In this document: in pieces, positions 1 to 8,202 of the stretch
Layout of the letters: every line of letters begins with the position of its first letter
Numbering within the stretch: position 1 is the stretch's first letter
Source: a bacterium
Lineage (GTDB): Bacteria > Cyanobacteriota > Sericytochromatia > S15B-MN24 > UBA4093
Assembly: GCA_017744355.1 (NCBI GenBank)
Contig: JAGIBK010000005.1
Coordinates: 186,001-250,000 of the forward strand
DNA: 64,000 nt
Reading direction: 5' to 3'
The notes under the pieces: generated by a model
Seen by the model: only the letters and a program-made list of their open reading frames with translations
What the model was told of the DNA's origin: nothing
Databases searched by the model: none
Translations under genes and position numbers: made by a program

Positions 1-1851
1 GGTCTGGCTCGGGAAGGGGTTCTCGAGCACCGGGAGCGCTTCGCTCTCGGGCACGGGCGGGGCGGCAACGGCCTCGCCCGAATAGGGGGCGTAGGTGGTG
101 GCCGCGTCGAGCGCCACCTCGCGCCAGGTCTCGGGGGCGACGGGCATCAGGTGGATGTCCCAGCCGACGGCCGAGTAGTTGGCGAAGGCGAGGCGCTTGC
201 CGTCGGGTGACGGGGCGGGCTCGGTGGCGCCGCCCACCACGTTGGTGACCTGGAAGAGCTTGCGGTCCTTGAGCCGGTAGGCGAAGAGGTTGAAGACCCC
301 GCCGCTGCGATCCGACGAGAAGTAGAGCCACTGGCCGTCCGGCGAGAACTTGGGGTGCACGTCGATGGCGCTGTCACGCCAGAGCGGCTGGGGCTTGGTC
401 TCGCCCGGCCGGAACCAGTAGAGGTCCCGCGCGCCGTCCTTCCAGGCCGAGACCACGACCTGCTCACCGTCCGGCGACCAGGTGGCGCCCGAGTACTGGG
501 TGCCGTCCTTGTTGGCGGTCAGGCGCCGAAGCAGGGTGCCGCCGCTGTCGAAGAGGCCGAGGTCGTTGGTGCCCGACCCGTTGAGGGTGGCGATGAAGTG
601 CTTGCCGTCGGGCGACACCGCCGGATCCAGGGCGCGCTTGCCGTCGGTGAGCAGGTCGAAGCGCTGCTCTTTGGTGTCGTAGCGATACACGTCGGCGAAG
701 GTGTTGAAGCGCCCCACCTCGCGGCTCGCCGAGAGATAGACGTAGCGTCCCCCGGCGAGCGAGTAGCTGCCTTGCGGGTAGAGCTTGACGTAGCGCTCGG
801 AGGGCTTGCCGTCGAGGGGATCGAGCACGAGGCCCGCGGGGCGCTGGTCGGTGAACTCGGCGTAGACGAGCTTGCCGTCCGGGGTCCAGGCGGGATGGTG
901 GTGGTAGCGGCCCGTGGCGGTGAGGCGCTGGCTCTCGGTCAGGGGATGCTGCTTGATGCGCGCGAGCTGGCGCTGGGCGCGATCGCGCAGGTAGGCGTGC
1001 AACTCGTCCCATAGGGCGTAGGCGTTCTTGCCCGGCAGGGCGCGCTCGATGGCCTTGTTGATGCCGAACCAGGGCCACTCGCCGTAGGCGTGGGAGATCT
1101 TGGAAGGGGCGTCCTCGCCGTAGCGCTCGATCAGGTACTGGTAGAAGTACGAACCGTAGATGTAGCTGGGGCCGAGCGGCCAGCCACCGTAGTTGAAGAC
1201 GCTCGCCTGGTCGATGCTCAGGAGCTTGTTCTCCAGGGCGGCGGCACGAAGGATCATGTCGTACTCGCCCTCTTTGGCCCGGCCGCCCTGGGTGAAGCGG
1301 GATTCGGCGGTGACGGCGAGCCCTTCGATGAGGAACCAGGGCTGGAGGAAGTTGGGGTAGATCGCCCGGCCCAGGACCTTGTTGACCATGGCGGTCAGGC
1401 CGCCCGTGGCCTCGAACTGGGCGGCGTGGGTGAACTCGTGGAGGATGATCTGCTTGAGCCAGCTCTCGTAGCGGCCGGTGAGCATGTTCTGGTCCGGCGA
1501 GGTGAGGTAGACGTAGATCTGGCTGTTGGGGTAGGGCAAGGCGAGGCCCTGCACCTGATCCTCGTGGTCGAGCAGGGTCAGCTCGGTCTTGTCGCTCGGG
1601 GCACTCTTGAGGAAGGGCACGACCTTGGCGTAGGCCTCTTCGGCGAAGACGGCCGCGCGCTGGGCGATCGCCTCGTGCCGGGCGTCGTAGTTGACCCTAA
1701 AGTGCGGCGTGTCGAGCGTCCGCCAGGGGATCTGCGGATCGAAGAGGGTGGCGGCCTGGGCCGGTGCAACGAGCGAGACGCTCAGGGCGACGGCGCAGAA
1801 GCCTGCAAGCAAGCGGGCCCGCAGGCCTTGAAACGATGGTGCGATCGGCAT
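1..1851 (-). CDS. Secreted HExxH metallopeptidase-like protein with WD40/TolB-type beta-propeller (3' end outside window)
   Basis: The reading frame runs from an ATG at 1851 to the window edge, 617 codons with no stop, so the C-terminus is missing. Residues 1-33 form a Sec signal peptide (hydrophobic core, then APAQA). A zinc-protease-like domain follows with HEFTH at 138-142 and a downstream EGLAV glutamate near 176 that could be the third ligand, the gluzincin pattern. From about residue 320 there are repeated blades with SPDGK and TPDGK turns, as in PD40/TolB propellers. Zinc peptidases fused to such propellers are known from predicted secreted proteins, but the substrate is unknown. No good Shine-Dalgarno lies before the start; a -10-like hexamer lies exactly six bases upstream, suggesting a leaderless transcript. 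Peptidase activity is inferred from the motif alone. Confidence 0.85.
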   Translation of the reverse strand, partial: MPIAPSFQGLRARLLAGFCAVALSVSLVAPAQAATLFDPQIPWRTLDTPHFRVNYDARHEAIAQRAAVFAEEAYAKVVPFLKSAPSDKTELTLLDHEDQVQGLALPYPNSQIYVYLTSPDQNMLTGRYESWLKQIILHEFTHAAQFEATGGLTAMVNKVLGRAIYPNFLQPWFLIEGLAVTAESRFTQGGRAKEGEYDMILRAAALENKLLSIDQASVFNYGGWPLGPSYIYGSYFYQYLIERYGEDAPSKISHAYGEWPWFGINKAIERALPGKNAYALWDELHAYLRDRAQRQLARIKQHPLTESQRLTATGRYHHHPAWTPDGKLVYAEFTDQRPAGLVLDPLDGKPSERYVKLYPQGSYSLAGGRYVYLSASREVGRFNTFADVYRYDTKEQRFDLLTDGKRALDPAVSPDGKHFIATLNGSGTNDLGLFDSGGTLLRRLTANKDGTQYSGATWSPDGEQVVVSAWKDGARDLYWFRPGETKPQPLWRDSAIDVHPKFSPDGQWLYFSSDRSGGVFNLFAYRLKDRKLFQVTNVVGGATEPAPSPDGKRLAFANYSAVGWDIHLMPVAPETWREVALDAATTYAPYSGEAVAAPPVPESEALPVLENPFPSQT

Positions 1852-1857
1852 GCCCTT

Positions 1858-1863
1858 ATTCTA
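1858..1863 (-). promoter_or_regulatory. Candidate -10 box of a leaderless promoter
   Basis: On the minus strand TAGAAT is followed by six bases and then the ATG at 1851, so a normal initiation point would fall on the A of the ATG. No convincing -35 box is visible. The same arrangement occurs before the aldolase gene at 36711. Confidence 0.35.
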
Positions 1864-1998
1864 CACGGATTCCCATGCGAGCATTTGGTGAAAGCTTAAG
1901 TGAGGCTTTCCTTGCTCTTAACGCTTTTCGAACAAGATCCCCGAGGGCGGGCCGGATAAGGATCGAGAAGAGTTTCAAGCCTCGATGGAGGGCCCGTC

Positions 1999-3042
1999 AT
2001 GATCTCAGGCGTTTCGAACCAGGTCCGCAGCTACCAGGCGCTTCGCAGCCAGCCTCAGGCGGCGCAGGCTCCCCAGGTGAAGAGCACCATGGCCGCCGAC
2101 TCGGTGGCGGTGCGGCTGCCCCAGGCGCCTGTGCAGGCGGGTGGCGGTTCGTTCGACGCGGCCAGCCTGATGGACGGCATCAAGAAGATGTTCAAGTCGA
2201 TCAGCAGCTTCTTCGTCGGCCTCTGGGACAGGATCACCGGCAAGAAGCCCGTCGACAACGCGGGCCCCATCGACGAGAACACCCGTGCGCTGGCCGAGCA
2301 GTACAAGCTCCAGCCCACCAAGGAGAACGTCGACGCCTTCCTCGCCGAGGTCCAGGGCTACGCCTCGCCCGGCCCCAACGGCTTCCAGACCCTCGGCCCC
2401 GGCAACCCCAACGCCGAAGCGATCACCCAGATCCAGCAGCTCATGAAGTCCTGGGGCTACTCGGTCGAGCCTACCGGTCAGTACGATTCGGCCACCCAGG
2501 CCGCCGTCCGTTCCTTCAAGCAGTCGAACGGCCTCCACCAGACCTACAAGGGCACCGACGGCAACTTCGCGGTCAACGAGTACCTGGACTACCAGACCTA
2601 CCAGAAGATGGAGGCCATCGTGAAGAGCGGCGGCACCCCTTCGACCCAGCCGCCCGCGACCACCCAGCCCCCGGCCGAGAACGGCACCCTCAACTGGCAG
2701 GCGATCGCTTCGCAGTACAAGCTCTATGCCTCGCAGGACAACGTCAACGCCTTCCTCGCCGAGGTCAAGACCTACCAGATCGCCGACGCCAACGGCTTCC
2801 GCGCCCTCGGCCCCGGCTACCCCAACCAGGACGAGATCAAGGAAGTCCAGGGGGCGCTCGCCCAGGTCGGCTTCCCCATCCAGGCGAGCGGCACCTGGGA
2901 CGCCGCCACCGCCAAGGCGGTCATGGACTTCAAGGCGAAGTACGGCCTGCACCAGAACTACCGCTCGTCCGATGGCAACTGGGCCATCAATGAGTATGCC
3001 GACCAGTCGATGTTGCAGAAGCTCGCATCTCTGCTCGCTTAA
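1999..3042 (+). CDS. Protein with two extended peptidoglycan-binding-like modules
   Basis: 347 residues. After an Ala/Gln-rich N-terminus, an amphipathic, aromatic-rich helix lies at about 57-80 (KKMFKSISSFFVGLWDRI). Two copies of a module of about 115 residues follow, at about 92-210 and 231-347. Each has a helical lead (QYKL...NVxAFLAEV), a GPG turn, a core resembling peptidoglycan-binding domain 1 (LQxxLxxxGYxVxxTGxYDxATxxAVxxFK), and a tail of the form HQxYxxxDGNxAxNEY. There is no Sec signal peptide, so a cell-wall role would need another export route or lysis. The next gene, 188 bases downstream, encodes a paralogue with three modules. RBS GGAGGG precedes the ATG. A structural or wall-associated role is inference. 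Confidence 0.8.
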   Translation: MISGVSNQVRSYQALRSQPQAAQAPQVKSTMAADSVAVRLPQAPVQAGGGSFDAASLMDGIKKMFKSISSFFVGLWDRITGKKPVDNAGPIDENTRALAEQYKLQPTKENVDAFLAEVQGYASPGPNGFQTLGPGNPNAEAITQIQQLMKSWGYSVEPTGQYDSATQAAVRSFKQSNGLHQTYKGTDGNFAVNEYLDYQTYQKMEAIVKSGGTPSTQPPATTQPPAENGTLNWQAIASQYKLYASQDNVNAFLAEVKTYQIADANGFRALGPGYPNQDEIKEVQGALAQVGFPIQASGTWDAATAKAVMDFKAKYGLHQNYRSSDGNWAINEYADQSMLQKLASLLA

Positions 3043-3061
3043 CACCCCTCGCTGAACCCGA

Positions 3062-3102
3062 CGAGCCCGATCCCCCGGCCAAGAACCGGGAGATCGGGCT
3101 CG
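3062..3102 (+). terminator. Strong hairpin after the two-module gene
   Basis: An 11-bp perfect stem (CGAGCCCGATC with its complement) is extended by an inner CCCGG/CCGGG stem. No T-run follows, so it may terminate inefficiently or protect the 3' end. Confidence 0.55.
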
Positions 3103-3230
3103 AAGATTTAATGCACAGATCAGAAACTTTTACCCTGGATTTAAACGGATCCGGCGACGCGCTTCCTATAACCTGATCAAGAGGCCCGCAGGGCGGGTGA
3201 TGAGACGGATCAGTCAAGGAGGTTGCAGCG

Positions 3231-4799
3231 ATGAACATTGGTGGAGTGCCTCAGAACCGGCTTCCCCAGAACCGTCCCGTGAAGGCGGGCGGTGGCGTCG
3301 ATGCCCCTCAGCAGGCTCAGACCGTCGCTCCCCAGCTGCCCCAGCAGCAGCCCGGCGCCGATGTCCAGGTGATGAGCAACGCTCTCTCGTCGATCTTCAC
3401 CGGCATCGTCAACTTCTTCAAGAGCGCCTTCAACTGGATCGCCAACCTTTTCAAGGGCAACTCGGGCACCTCGACCGCGGGCACCGTTCCCGTGAGCCCC
3501 CAGCCCCCCGTCGTGACCCAGCCGCAGCAGCCGGTGGACACCACCCAGCCCCAGCAGCCCGTCAACCCGGCGCAGCAGCCCGGCGCTAACTGGCAGACGA
3601 TCGCGAGCCAGTACAAGCTTCAGCCCACCGAGGCCAACGTCCACGCTTTCCTCGCCGAAGTCCAGGCCTACCAGACCGACGGCGCCCTCGGCCCCGGCAG
3701 CGCCGACGCCGGTGCGATCAAGGACCTCCAGAGCGTGCTCGCCAAGTGGGGCTACCAGGTTTCGGCCACCGGCCAGTACGACGCCGCCACCTCGCAGGCG
3801 ATGATCGCCTTCAAGCAGGCCAACGGCCTCAAGCAGACCTACCTCGCCGCCGACGGCAACTTCGCGGTCAACGAGTACGCCGACAAGGCGACCCTCGAGT
3901 TCATCATGAAGAAGCTCGAGGCCGAGATGGCCCAGCAGCCCCAGGCTCCCGTCGTCCCTCAGCCCGCCCCTCAGCAGCCCGCCCCTCAGCCCCAGGTCAA
4001 CTACGCCGCCGTCGCGGCCCAGTACAAGATCGAGGCGAGCGAGGCCAACGTCAACGCGTTCCTCGCCGAGGTCAAGGCCTACCAGACCCAGGGCACCCTC
4101 GGCCCCGGCAGCGCCGACACCGCCGCCATCCGCGACCTGCAGGACGCCCTCACCCGTCTCGGCTTCCAGGTGCCCATCACCAGCCAGTTCGACGCGGCCA
4201 CCTCCCAGGCGGTCATGGCCTTCAAGCAGGTCAACGGCCTCCACCAGACCTACAAGAACCAGAACGGCAACTGGGCCATCAACGAGTACGCCGAGCCCCA
4301 GACCCTCCAGGTCATCATGGCCAAGCTTCAGGCCCAGATGGCTCAGCAGCAGCCCGCCGCTCAGCCCGCTCCCCAGCCGGCTCCCCAGCCCCAGGCCCCC
4401 GTCGCTCAGCCCGCCCCCCAGCAGCCCGCCGCTTCGCAGGTCAACCACGCCGCCGTCGCCGCCCAGTACAAGATCGAAGCGAGCGAAGCCAACGTCAACG
4501 CCTTCCTCGCCGAGGTCAAGTCCTACCAGACCGACGGTGCCCTCGGCCCCGGCAGCGACCAGAAGCAGGCCATCACCGACCTCCAGACCGTCCTCCAGAA
4601 GTGGGGCTTCGCCGTCACCCCCAACGGCAGCTTCGACGACGCGACCACCAAGGCCGTGATGGAGTACAAGAAGCAGAACGGCGTCCACCAGACCTACAAG
4701 AGCGCCGACGGCAGCTGGGCGGTCAACGAGTACGCCGACAAGGCGACCCTCGCCCACATCATGCAGAAGCTCGAGGCCGAGATTAAGAAGGCGTCGTAA
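3231..4799 (+). CDS. Protein with three extended peptidoglycan-binding-like modules
   Basis: 522 residues, a paralogue of the preceding gene. After a Gln/Pro-rich N-terminus an aromatic amphipathic helix lies at about 50-72 (SSIFTGIVNFFKSAFNWI). Three modules follow at about 119-232, 255-370 and 403-520, separated by Pro/Gln/Ala-rich linkers. Each repeats the QYKLxxxEANVxAFLAEV lead, an LGPGS turn, the PG_binding_1-like core and the NEYAD tail. Modules two and three are the most alike (both QYKIEASEANVNAFLAEV), pointing to recent internal duplication. No signal peptide is visible. AAGGAGG lies eight bases before the ATG, so translation should be strong. Neither the amphipathic helix nor the ligand of the modules has an assigned function. 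Confidence 0.8.
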   Translation: MNIGGVPQNRLPQNRPVKAGGGVDAPQQAQTVAPQLPQQQPGADVQVMSNALSSIFTGIVNFFKSAFNWIANLFKGNSGTSTAGTVPVSPQPPVVTQPQQPVDTTQPQQPVNPAQQPGANWQTIASQYKLQPTEANVHAFLAEVQAYQTDGALGPGSADAGAIKDLQSVLAKWGYQVSATGQYDAATSQAMIAFKQANGLKQTYLAADGNFAVNEYADKATLEFIMKKLEAEMAQQPQAPVVPQPAPQQPAPQPQVNYAAVAAQYKIEASEANVNAFLAEVKAYQTQGTLGPGSADTAAIRDLQDALTRLGFQVPITSQFDAATSQAVMAFKQVNGLHQTYKNQNGNWAINEYAEPQTLQVIMAKLQAQMAQQQPAAQPAPQPAPQPQAPVAQPAPQQPAASQVNHAAVAAQYKIEASEANVNAFLAEVKSYQTDGALGPGSDQKQAITDLQTVLQKWGFAVTPNGSFDDATTKAVMEYKKQNGVHQTYKSADGSWAVNEYADKATLAHIMQKLEAEIKKAS

Positions 4800-4818
4800 G
4801 CAAAGCCCCAGACACCAA

Positions 4819-4850
4819 GCATCCCCGGCGATTCGCCGGGGATGCTTTTT
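4819..4850 (+). terminator. Rho-independent terminator
   Basis: A 12-bp perfect stem GCATCCCCGGCG with its complement, a three-base loop, and TTTTT immediately after. Confidence 0.9.
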
Positions 4851-4880
4851 CGTGACGGTGTTTTTGCTGGCTGGGCGCGC

Positions 4881-6314
4881 TCAGCCTTGGTGGAGGCGCT
4901 GAGCCAGGGCGATCGCCTCGTCGCGGCTTGCGATCTCGCCGCGCAGCTGGGCTTCGAGCACCTGCTCCAGTAGCACGCCGACGTGCTTGCCGGGCTTCAC
5001 GCCGAGCGCACCCATGAGACCCTGGCCGTCCAGCAGGCGCTGGGGCTTGGTCAGCATCTGGTCTGCTCGGAAGTAGCCTGCAAAGGCGCGTTCGAGACGG
5101 CCTTCCAGCTCGGGGTCGCGCCGGCCGAGGGCGGTCTCCCGGTCGGCCATGGCGACGAGCAGCAAGGCGACGCTGGAGTCGCCCGCCGAGCGGAAGAGAC
5201 GGTAGAGCGCCACCGGGTCCGCGGCGTCGAGGGCGAGCGGCGCCGTCTGGTACCGCACGAGCTTCTCCATGAACTCCCGGGCCTTGGCGCTGAGCTTGAG
5301 GCGCTCGGCGATCGTGCCGATGCGCGCGCCGCCTTCGGTCTCGTGCCCCTCGAAGGTGAGGGCCCCGTCGGGATCGTAGGCGAGGGTGAACGGCCTGCCG
5401 ATGTCGAGCAGGAGGGCGGCGAGCTTGACCAGGGCGCCGCGGGTGCTGCCCGCGCCGAGCGATGCTTCCAGGTCCTCGCGGATGGCCTGGGCGTGCGCGG
5501 GCCAGCGGGTTTGAAGCGCGTTGACGATCGCTTCGAGGCGGCGGGTGCGCGTCAGGGCGTGGGCGAGGCCGTCCAGCCAGCGCCCTTCGAGGATCGGTAC
5601 CCGGCGCAGCATGGTGAACTCGGGGGTGAGCACCCCCAGGATCCCCAGGCCGAAGAGGCGCTCGATCCAGCGGTAGGCGTCGGGCAGGACGAGGATCTTG
5701 AGCAGCTCGGCGGTCGTGCGCTCGTAGGCGGCTTCGAGGAGCTTGCGCTTGTAGGTCTCGACCCATTCGAGCGTCTCGAAGGCGATCGCGAAATCGAGGG
5801 TGGCTGCGAAGCGCAGCACCCGGATGAGGCGCACCGGATCGGCGATCAGGTTCTCCAGGCTGACGGCCCGGACGGTGCGCGCTTCGAGATCCGCGAGCCC
5901 GCCGGTCGGATCGAGCAGCGGGGCGTCCACCAGAACCTCGCTGCCCCGGACCAAGGGCAGGGCGATGGCGTTGATGCTCAGGTCGCGCCGCGAGAGGTCC
6001 TCTTCGATGGTTTCGCCCTGCAAGCGCGCCAGATCGAGCACCACCCCGTCCGCGAGCACCACCCGGGCGACGCCGAAGTCCGGGTCCAGGACGACGAAGT
6101 GGCCCGCAAGCGCTTTGGCGATCGCGCGGCCGAGCGGCTCGGGATCGCCCGACGTGATGAGGTCGGCATCGAGCGAGGGGCGCCCCAACAGGGCGTCGCG
6201 CACGTAGCCGCCTACCAGGTGGACGTCCACGCCGAGGGCCGCGGCATGGCGCGCGACCGTATCGAAGAGCGGAGCGGGGTACAAGGGAATTGACGGGTGC
6301 GTGGGGCTTGGCAT
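4881..6314 (-). CDS. cca: tRNA nucleotidyltransferase/poly(A) polymerase family protein (CCA-adding type)
   Basis: 477 residues. Class II CCA-adding enzymes and poly(A) polymerases transfer AMP or CMP to RNA 3' ends. The nucleotidyltransferase motifs are present: GGYVRD at 35-40, the metal-binding DAD at 49-51, RRDLSINAIA at 109-118 and a later LRFAA. A long helical C-terminal region follows, with GHETEGG resembling the degraded HD-like segment of bacterial family members. Length fits the family. Sequence alone does not separate a full CCA enzyme from an A-adding or CC-adding one, and no second copy lies in the window. The gene converges with the peptidoglycan-binding-like gene across the terminator at 4819, and its start region lies back to back with the dehydrogenase gene. 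Confidence 0.85.
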   Translation of the reverse strand: MPSPTHPSIPLYPAPLFDTVARHAAALGVDVHLVGGYVRDALLGRPSLDADLITSGDPEPLGRAIAKALAGHFVVLDPDFGVARVVLADGVVLDLARLQGETIEEDLSRRDLSINAIALPLVRGSEVLVDAPLLDPTGGLADLEARTVRAVSLENLIADPVRLIRVLRFAATLDFAIAFETLEWVETYKRKLLEAAYERTTAELLKILVLPDAYRWIERLFGLGILGVLTPEFTMLRRVPILEGRWLDGLAHALTRTRRLEAIVNALQTRWPAHAQAIREDLEASLGAGSTRGALVKLAALLLDIGRPFTLAYDPDGALTFEGHETEGGARIGTIAERLKLSAKAREFMEKLVRYQTAPLALDAADPVALYRLFRSAGDSSVALLLVAMADRETALGRRDPELEGRLERAFAGYFRADQMLTKPQRLLDGQGLMGALGVKPGKHVGVLLEQVLEAQLRGEIASRDEAIALAQRLHQG

Positions 6315-6363
6315 GGGGCCCCATCATGCCACCGGCAAGCAGGCCTGTAAACCTGGCGAGAAG

Positions 6364-6372
6364 TGGTATGAT
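6364..6372 (+). promoter_or_regulatory. Extended -10 promoter element (TGGTATGAT)
   Basis: TG, one base, then TATGAT, 36 bases upstream of the dehydrogenase ATG. No clear -35 is seen, as is usual for extended -10 promoters. An identical nonamer precedes preA at 16720. Confidence 0.5.
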
Positions 6373-6408
6373 CCACCCGTATTCACCACAAGAGCGAAGG
6401 GAGCGTCA

Positions 6409-7674
6409 ATGGCCACCGAGACCCACCCCGTTGCGATCAACCAGCTCGAGAAGGCGCGCCTTCAGCTCGAGAAGTGCGGCGACTTGCTCGATCTGGACCG
6501 CGGTCTGCGCGATCGCCTCGGCACCCCCGACAAGGTGGTCCAGACCCACAGCCCCGTCCGGATGGACGACGGCTCGGTCCGCATGTTCGCCGGCTACCGG
6601 GTGCAGCACAACAACATCCTCGGCCCCTACACCGGCGGTATCCGCTTCCACCCCAGCGTGGACATCGACCGCATCACGGGCCTCGCCATGCTCATGACCT
6701 GGCAGTGCTCGCTGGTGGGCCTGCCCTACGGCGGCGCTAAGGGCGGCGTCACCCTGGACCCCCACCAGCTCTCGGTGCGCGAGCTCGAACGCGTCACCCG
6801 GCGCTACACCACCGACATGGTTCAGGTCTTCGATCCCCACAAGGACATCCCCTCGCCCGACATGAACACCGGCCCCCGTGAGATGGCCTGGATCATGGAC
6901 ACCTGGAGCAACAACCACGGCTATGCGGCCCCCGGCGTGGTGACGGGCAAGCCGACCGCCGTCGGCGGCACCGTGGGCCGCTCCAGTGCGACCGGCCGGG
7001 GGGTGGTCCTCGCCCTCGAGGAGCTGCTCAAGTATCAGGGCCGCAAGCTCCAGGGCCTCAGGGTCGCCATCCAGGGCTTCGGCAAGCTGGGCTCGGTCAC
7101 GGCCAAGCTTCTGCATGAACGCGGCGCCAAGGTCGTCGCGGTCTCGGACATCACGGGCGGCCTCTACCGCGAGGACGGCCTCGACGTGAAGGACCTGCTC
7201 GGCTACACCAAGGTGCATCGCTTCCTCAAGGGCTACGCCGAGGCGACTCCCATCACCGAGGAAGAGGTGCTGTACCTCCCCTGTGACGTCTTGATCCCCG
7301 CCTCTCTCGGTTCGCAGATCCACGTCGGCAACGCCCATCGCATCCAGGCGCCGATCGTGGTCGAGGGGGCGAACGCTCCCGTGACCTTCGAGGCCGATCA
7401 CCTCCTGGAGCAGCGGGGCGTCCTGGTGCTTCCCGATATCTTCGCCAATGCCGGTGGCGTCATCGTCAGCTACTTCGAGTGGGTCCAGGGCTCCCAGCAG
7501 CTCTTCTGGACCGAGTCCGAGGTCAACGCCCGCCTCCAGGACGTCATGGCCCGTGCCTTCAAGAACATGGTCGCCAACGTGGAGACCCGGGGCCTGTCCT
7601 TCCGCATGGGCGCTTATGTGGAGGCGGTGGGCCGCGTGGCCAACGCCCTGACGCTGCGGGGCCTCTACCCCTAA
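6409..7674 (+). CDS. Glutamate/leucine/phenylalanine/valine dehydrogenase family protein with altered substrate site
   Basis: 421 residues from the ATG at 6409 (purine-rich RBS GAAGGGA); a longer upstream frame lacks an RBS. The family carries out NAD(P)-dependent oxidative deamination of amino acids. The catalytic Lys is Lys111 in GGAKGG, and the Rossmann fold has the fingerprint GFGKLGS near 223. Two positions differ from ordinary glutamate dehydrogenases. GPxKGGxRFxP reads GPYTGG, with Thr75 where the lysine that binds the glutamate side-chain carboxylate is expected. MTWKCA reads MTWQCS, with Gln99 where the alpha-carboxylate lysine is expected. The substrate may therefore not be glutamate, or the protein may be a regulatory subunit; plain gdhA would be an over-call. 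It is a single-gene unit with its own promoter and terminator. Confidence 0.85.
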   Translation: MATETHPVAINQLEKARLQLEKCGDLLDLDRGLRDRLGTPDKVVQTHSPVRMDDGSVRMFAGYRVQHNNILGPYTGGIRFHPSVDIDRITGLAMLMTWQCSLVGLPYGGAKGGVTLDPHQLSVRELERVTRRYTTDMVQVFDPHKDIPSPDMNTGPREMAWIMDTWSNNHGYAAPGVVTGKPTAVGGTVGRSSATGRGVVLALEELLKYQGRKLQGLRVAIQGFGKLGSVTAKLLHERGAKVVAVSDITGGLYREDGLDVKDLLGYTKVHRFLKGYAEATPITEEEVLYLPCDVLIPASLGSQIHVGNAHRIQAPIVVEGANAPVTFEADHLLEQRGVLVLPDIFANAGGVIVSYFEWVQGSQQLFWTESEVNARLQDVMARAFKNMVANVETRGLSFRMGAYVEAVGRVANALTLRGLYP

Positions 7675-7695
7675 GCGCTGCTCCCCCCCCTCGTG

Positions 7696-7735
7696 CAAGG
7701 CTCGACGGCTTCCGAATGCCGTCGAGCCTTGCTTT
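7696..7735 (+). terminator. Terminator hairpin after dehydrogenase gene
   Basis: A 14-bp perfect stem CAAGGCTCGACGGC with its complement and an eight-base loop; only a short T-rich stretch (CTTTC) follows. Confidence 0.75.
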
Positions 7736-7739
7736 CGCG

Positions 7740-7769
7740 TTGACCTTTGCGCCAGGCTCCGGGTAATTT
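7740..7769 (+). promoter_or_regulatory. Candidate sigma70-type promoter
   Basis: TTGACC and TAATTT separated by 18 bases, directly after the terminator and 72 bases before the DUF5335-like gene. It would drive the run 7842-10438. Confidence 0.4.
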
Positions 7770-7841
7770 ACATCTCGTTACAATCTGGTCGTGGGGCGAA
7801 AGAGCGCTGCTCGCGGCCAGCCGGATCGCAAGGAGGGTGGC

Positions 7842-8198
7842 ATGACGACGCGCGAGATCGAGCGGAGCAAGTGGAACGACTACATGGCGTCGCTGACCAA
7901 CATGTGCCTCAACCGGCCCGTGACCATCCAGGTCAACAGCGAGGAGCTCGGCGATCAGGTGGTGGTGGAGCGGGCGCCCTTCCTCGGCATGGCCCCCGAG
8001 CTCAAGGGATCCGAAGCCTGCTCGGTCGACATCGAGGTGGGGAAGGCCGGTTCGACGGATGCCTTCATGCACGAGGTCAAGTGCGCCGACCGCGTGATGG
8101 TCCGCGAGGACGACAAGGGTACGCCTTTGGCCATCGACATCGAGGGCGAGGATCCGGGCTCTCACGTCCGCATCAAGACCATCCTCACCTGGGTCTAG
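7842..8198 (+). CDS. DUF5335-like small protein
   Basis: 118 residues from the ATG at 7842, preceded by AAGGAGG at 7830-7836; the longer frame from 7791 includes the RBS and is unlikely. The layout resembles DUF5335: MTTREIERSKWNDYM, then beta-rich segments, a central LGMAPELKG and a C-terminal strand-rich part ending in an acidic DIEGEDPG turn. There is no signal peptide or membrane segment, so it is probably cytosolic. The function of the family is not known to me. It sits four bases before the ROK kinase gene, so the two are probably cotranscribed, but nothing in the sequence ties it to sugar metabolism. Confidence 0.7.
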   Translation: MTTREIERSKWNDYMASLTNMCLNRPVTIQVNSEELGDQVVVERAPFLGMAPELKGSEACSVDIEVGKAGSTDAFMHEVKCADRVMVREDDKGTPLAIDIEGEDPGSHVRIKTILTWV

Positions 8199-8202
8199 GG
8201 CG

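Noticed and set aside
355..1899. Open frames on the plus strand (355-1014, 1090-1899) and short minus-strand frames in other phases
   Set aside because: They lie over the partial metallopeptidase gene, which has a signal peptide, HEFTH and propeller blades; the others have shadow-type composition.
2005..4757. Long minus-strand frames opposite the two peptidoglycan-binding-like genes
   Set aside because: Leu/Gly/Val/Asp-rich antisense shadows of GC-rich genes; no RBS or motif.
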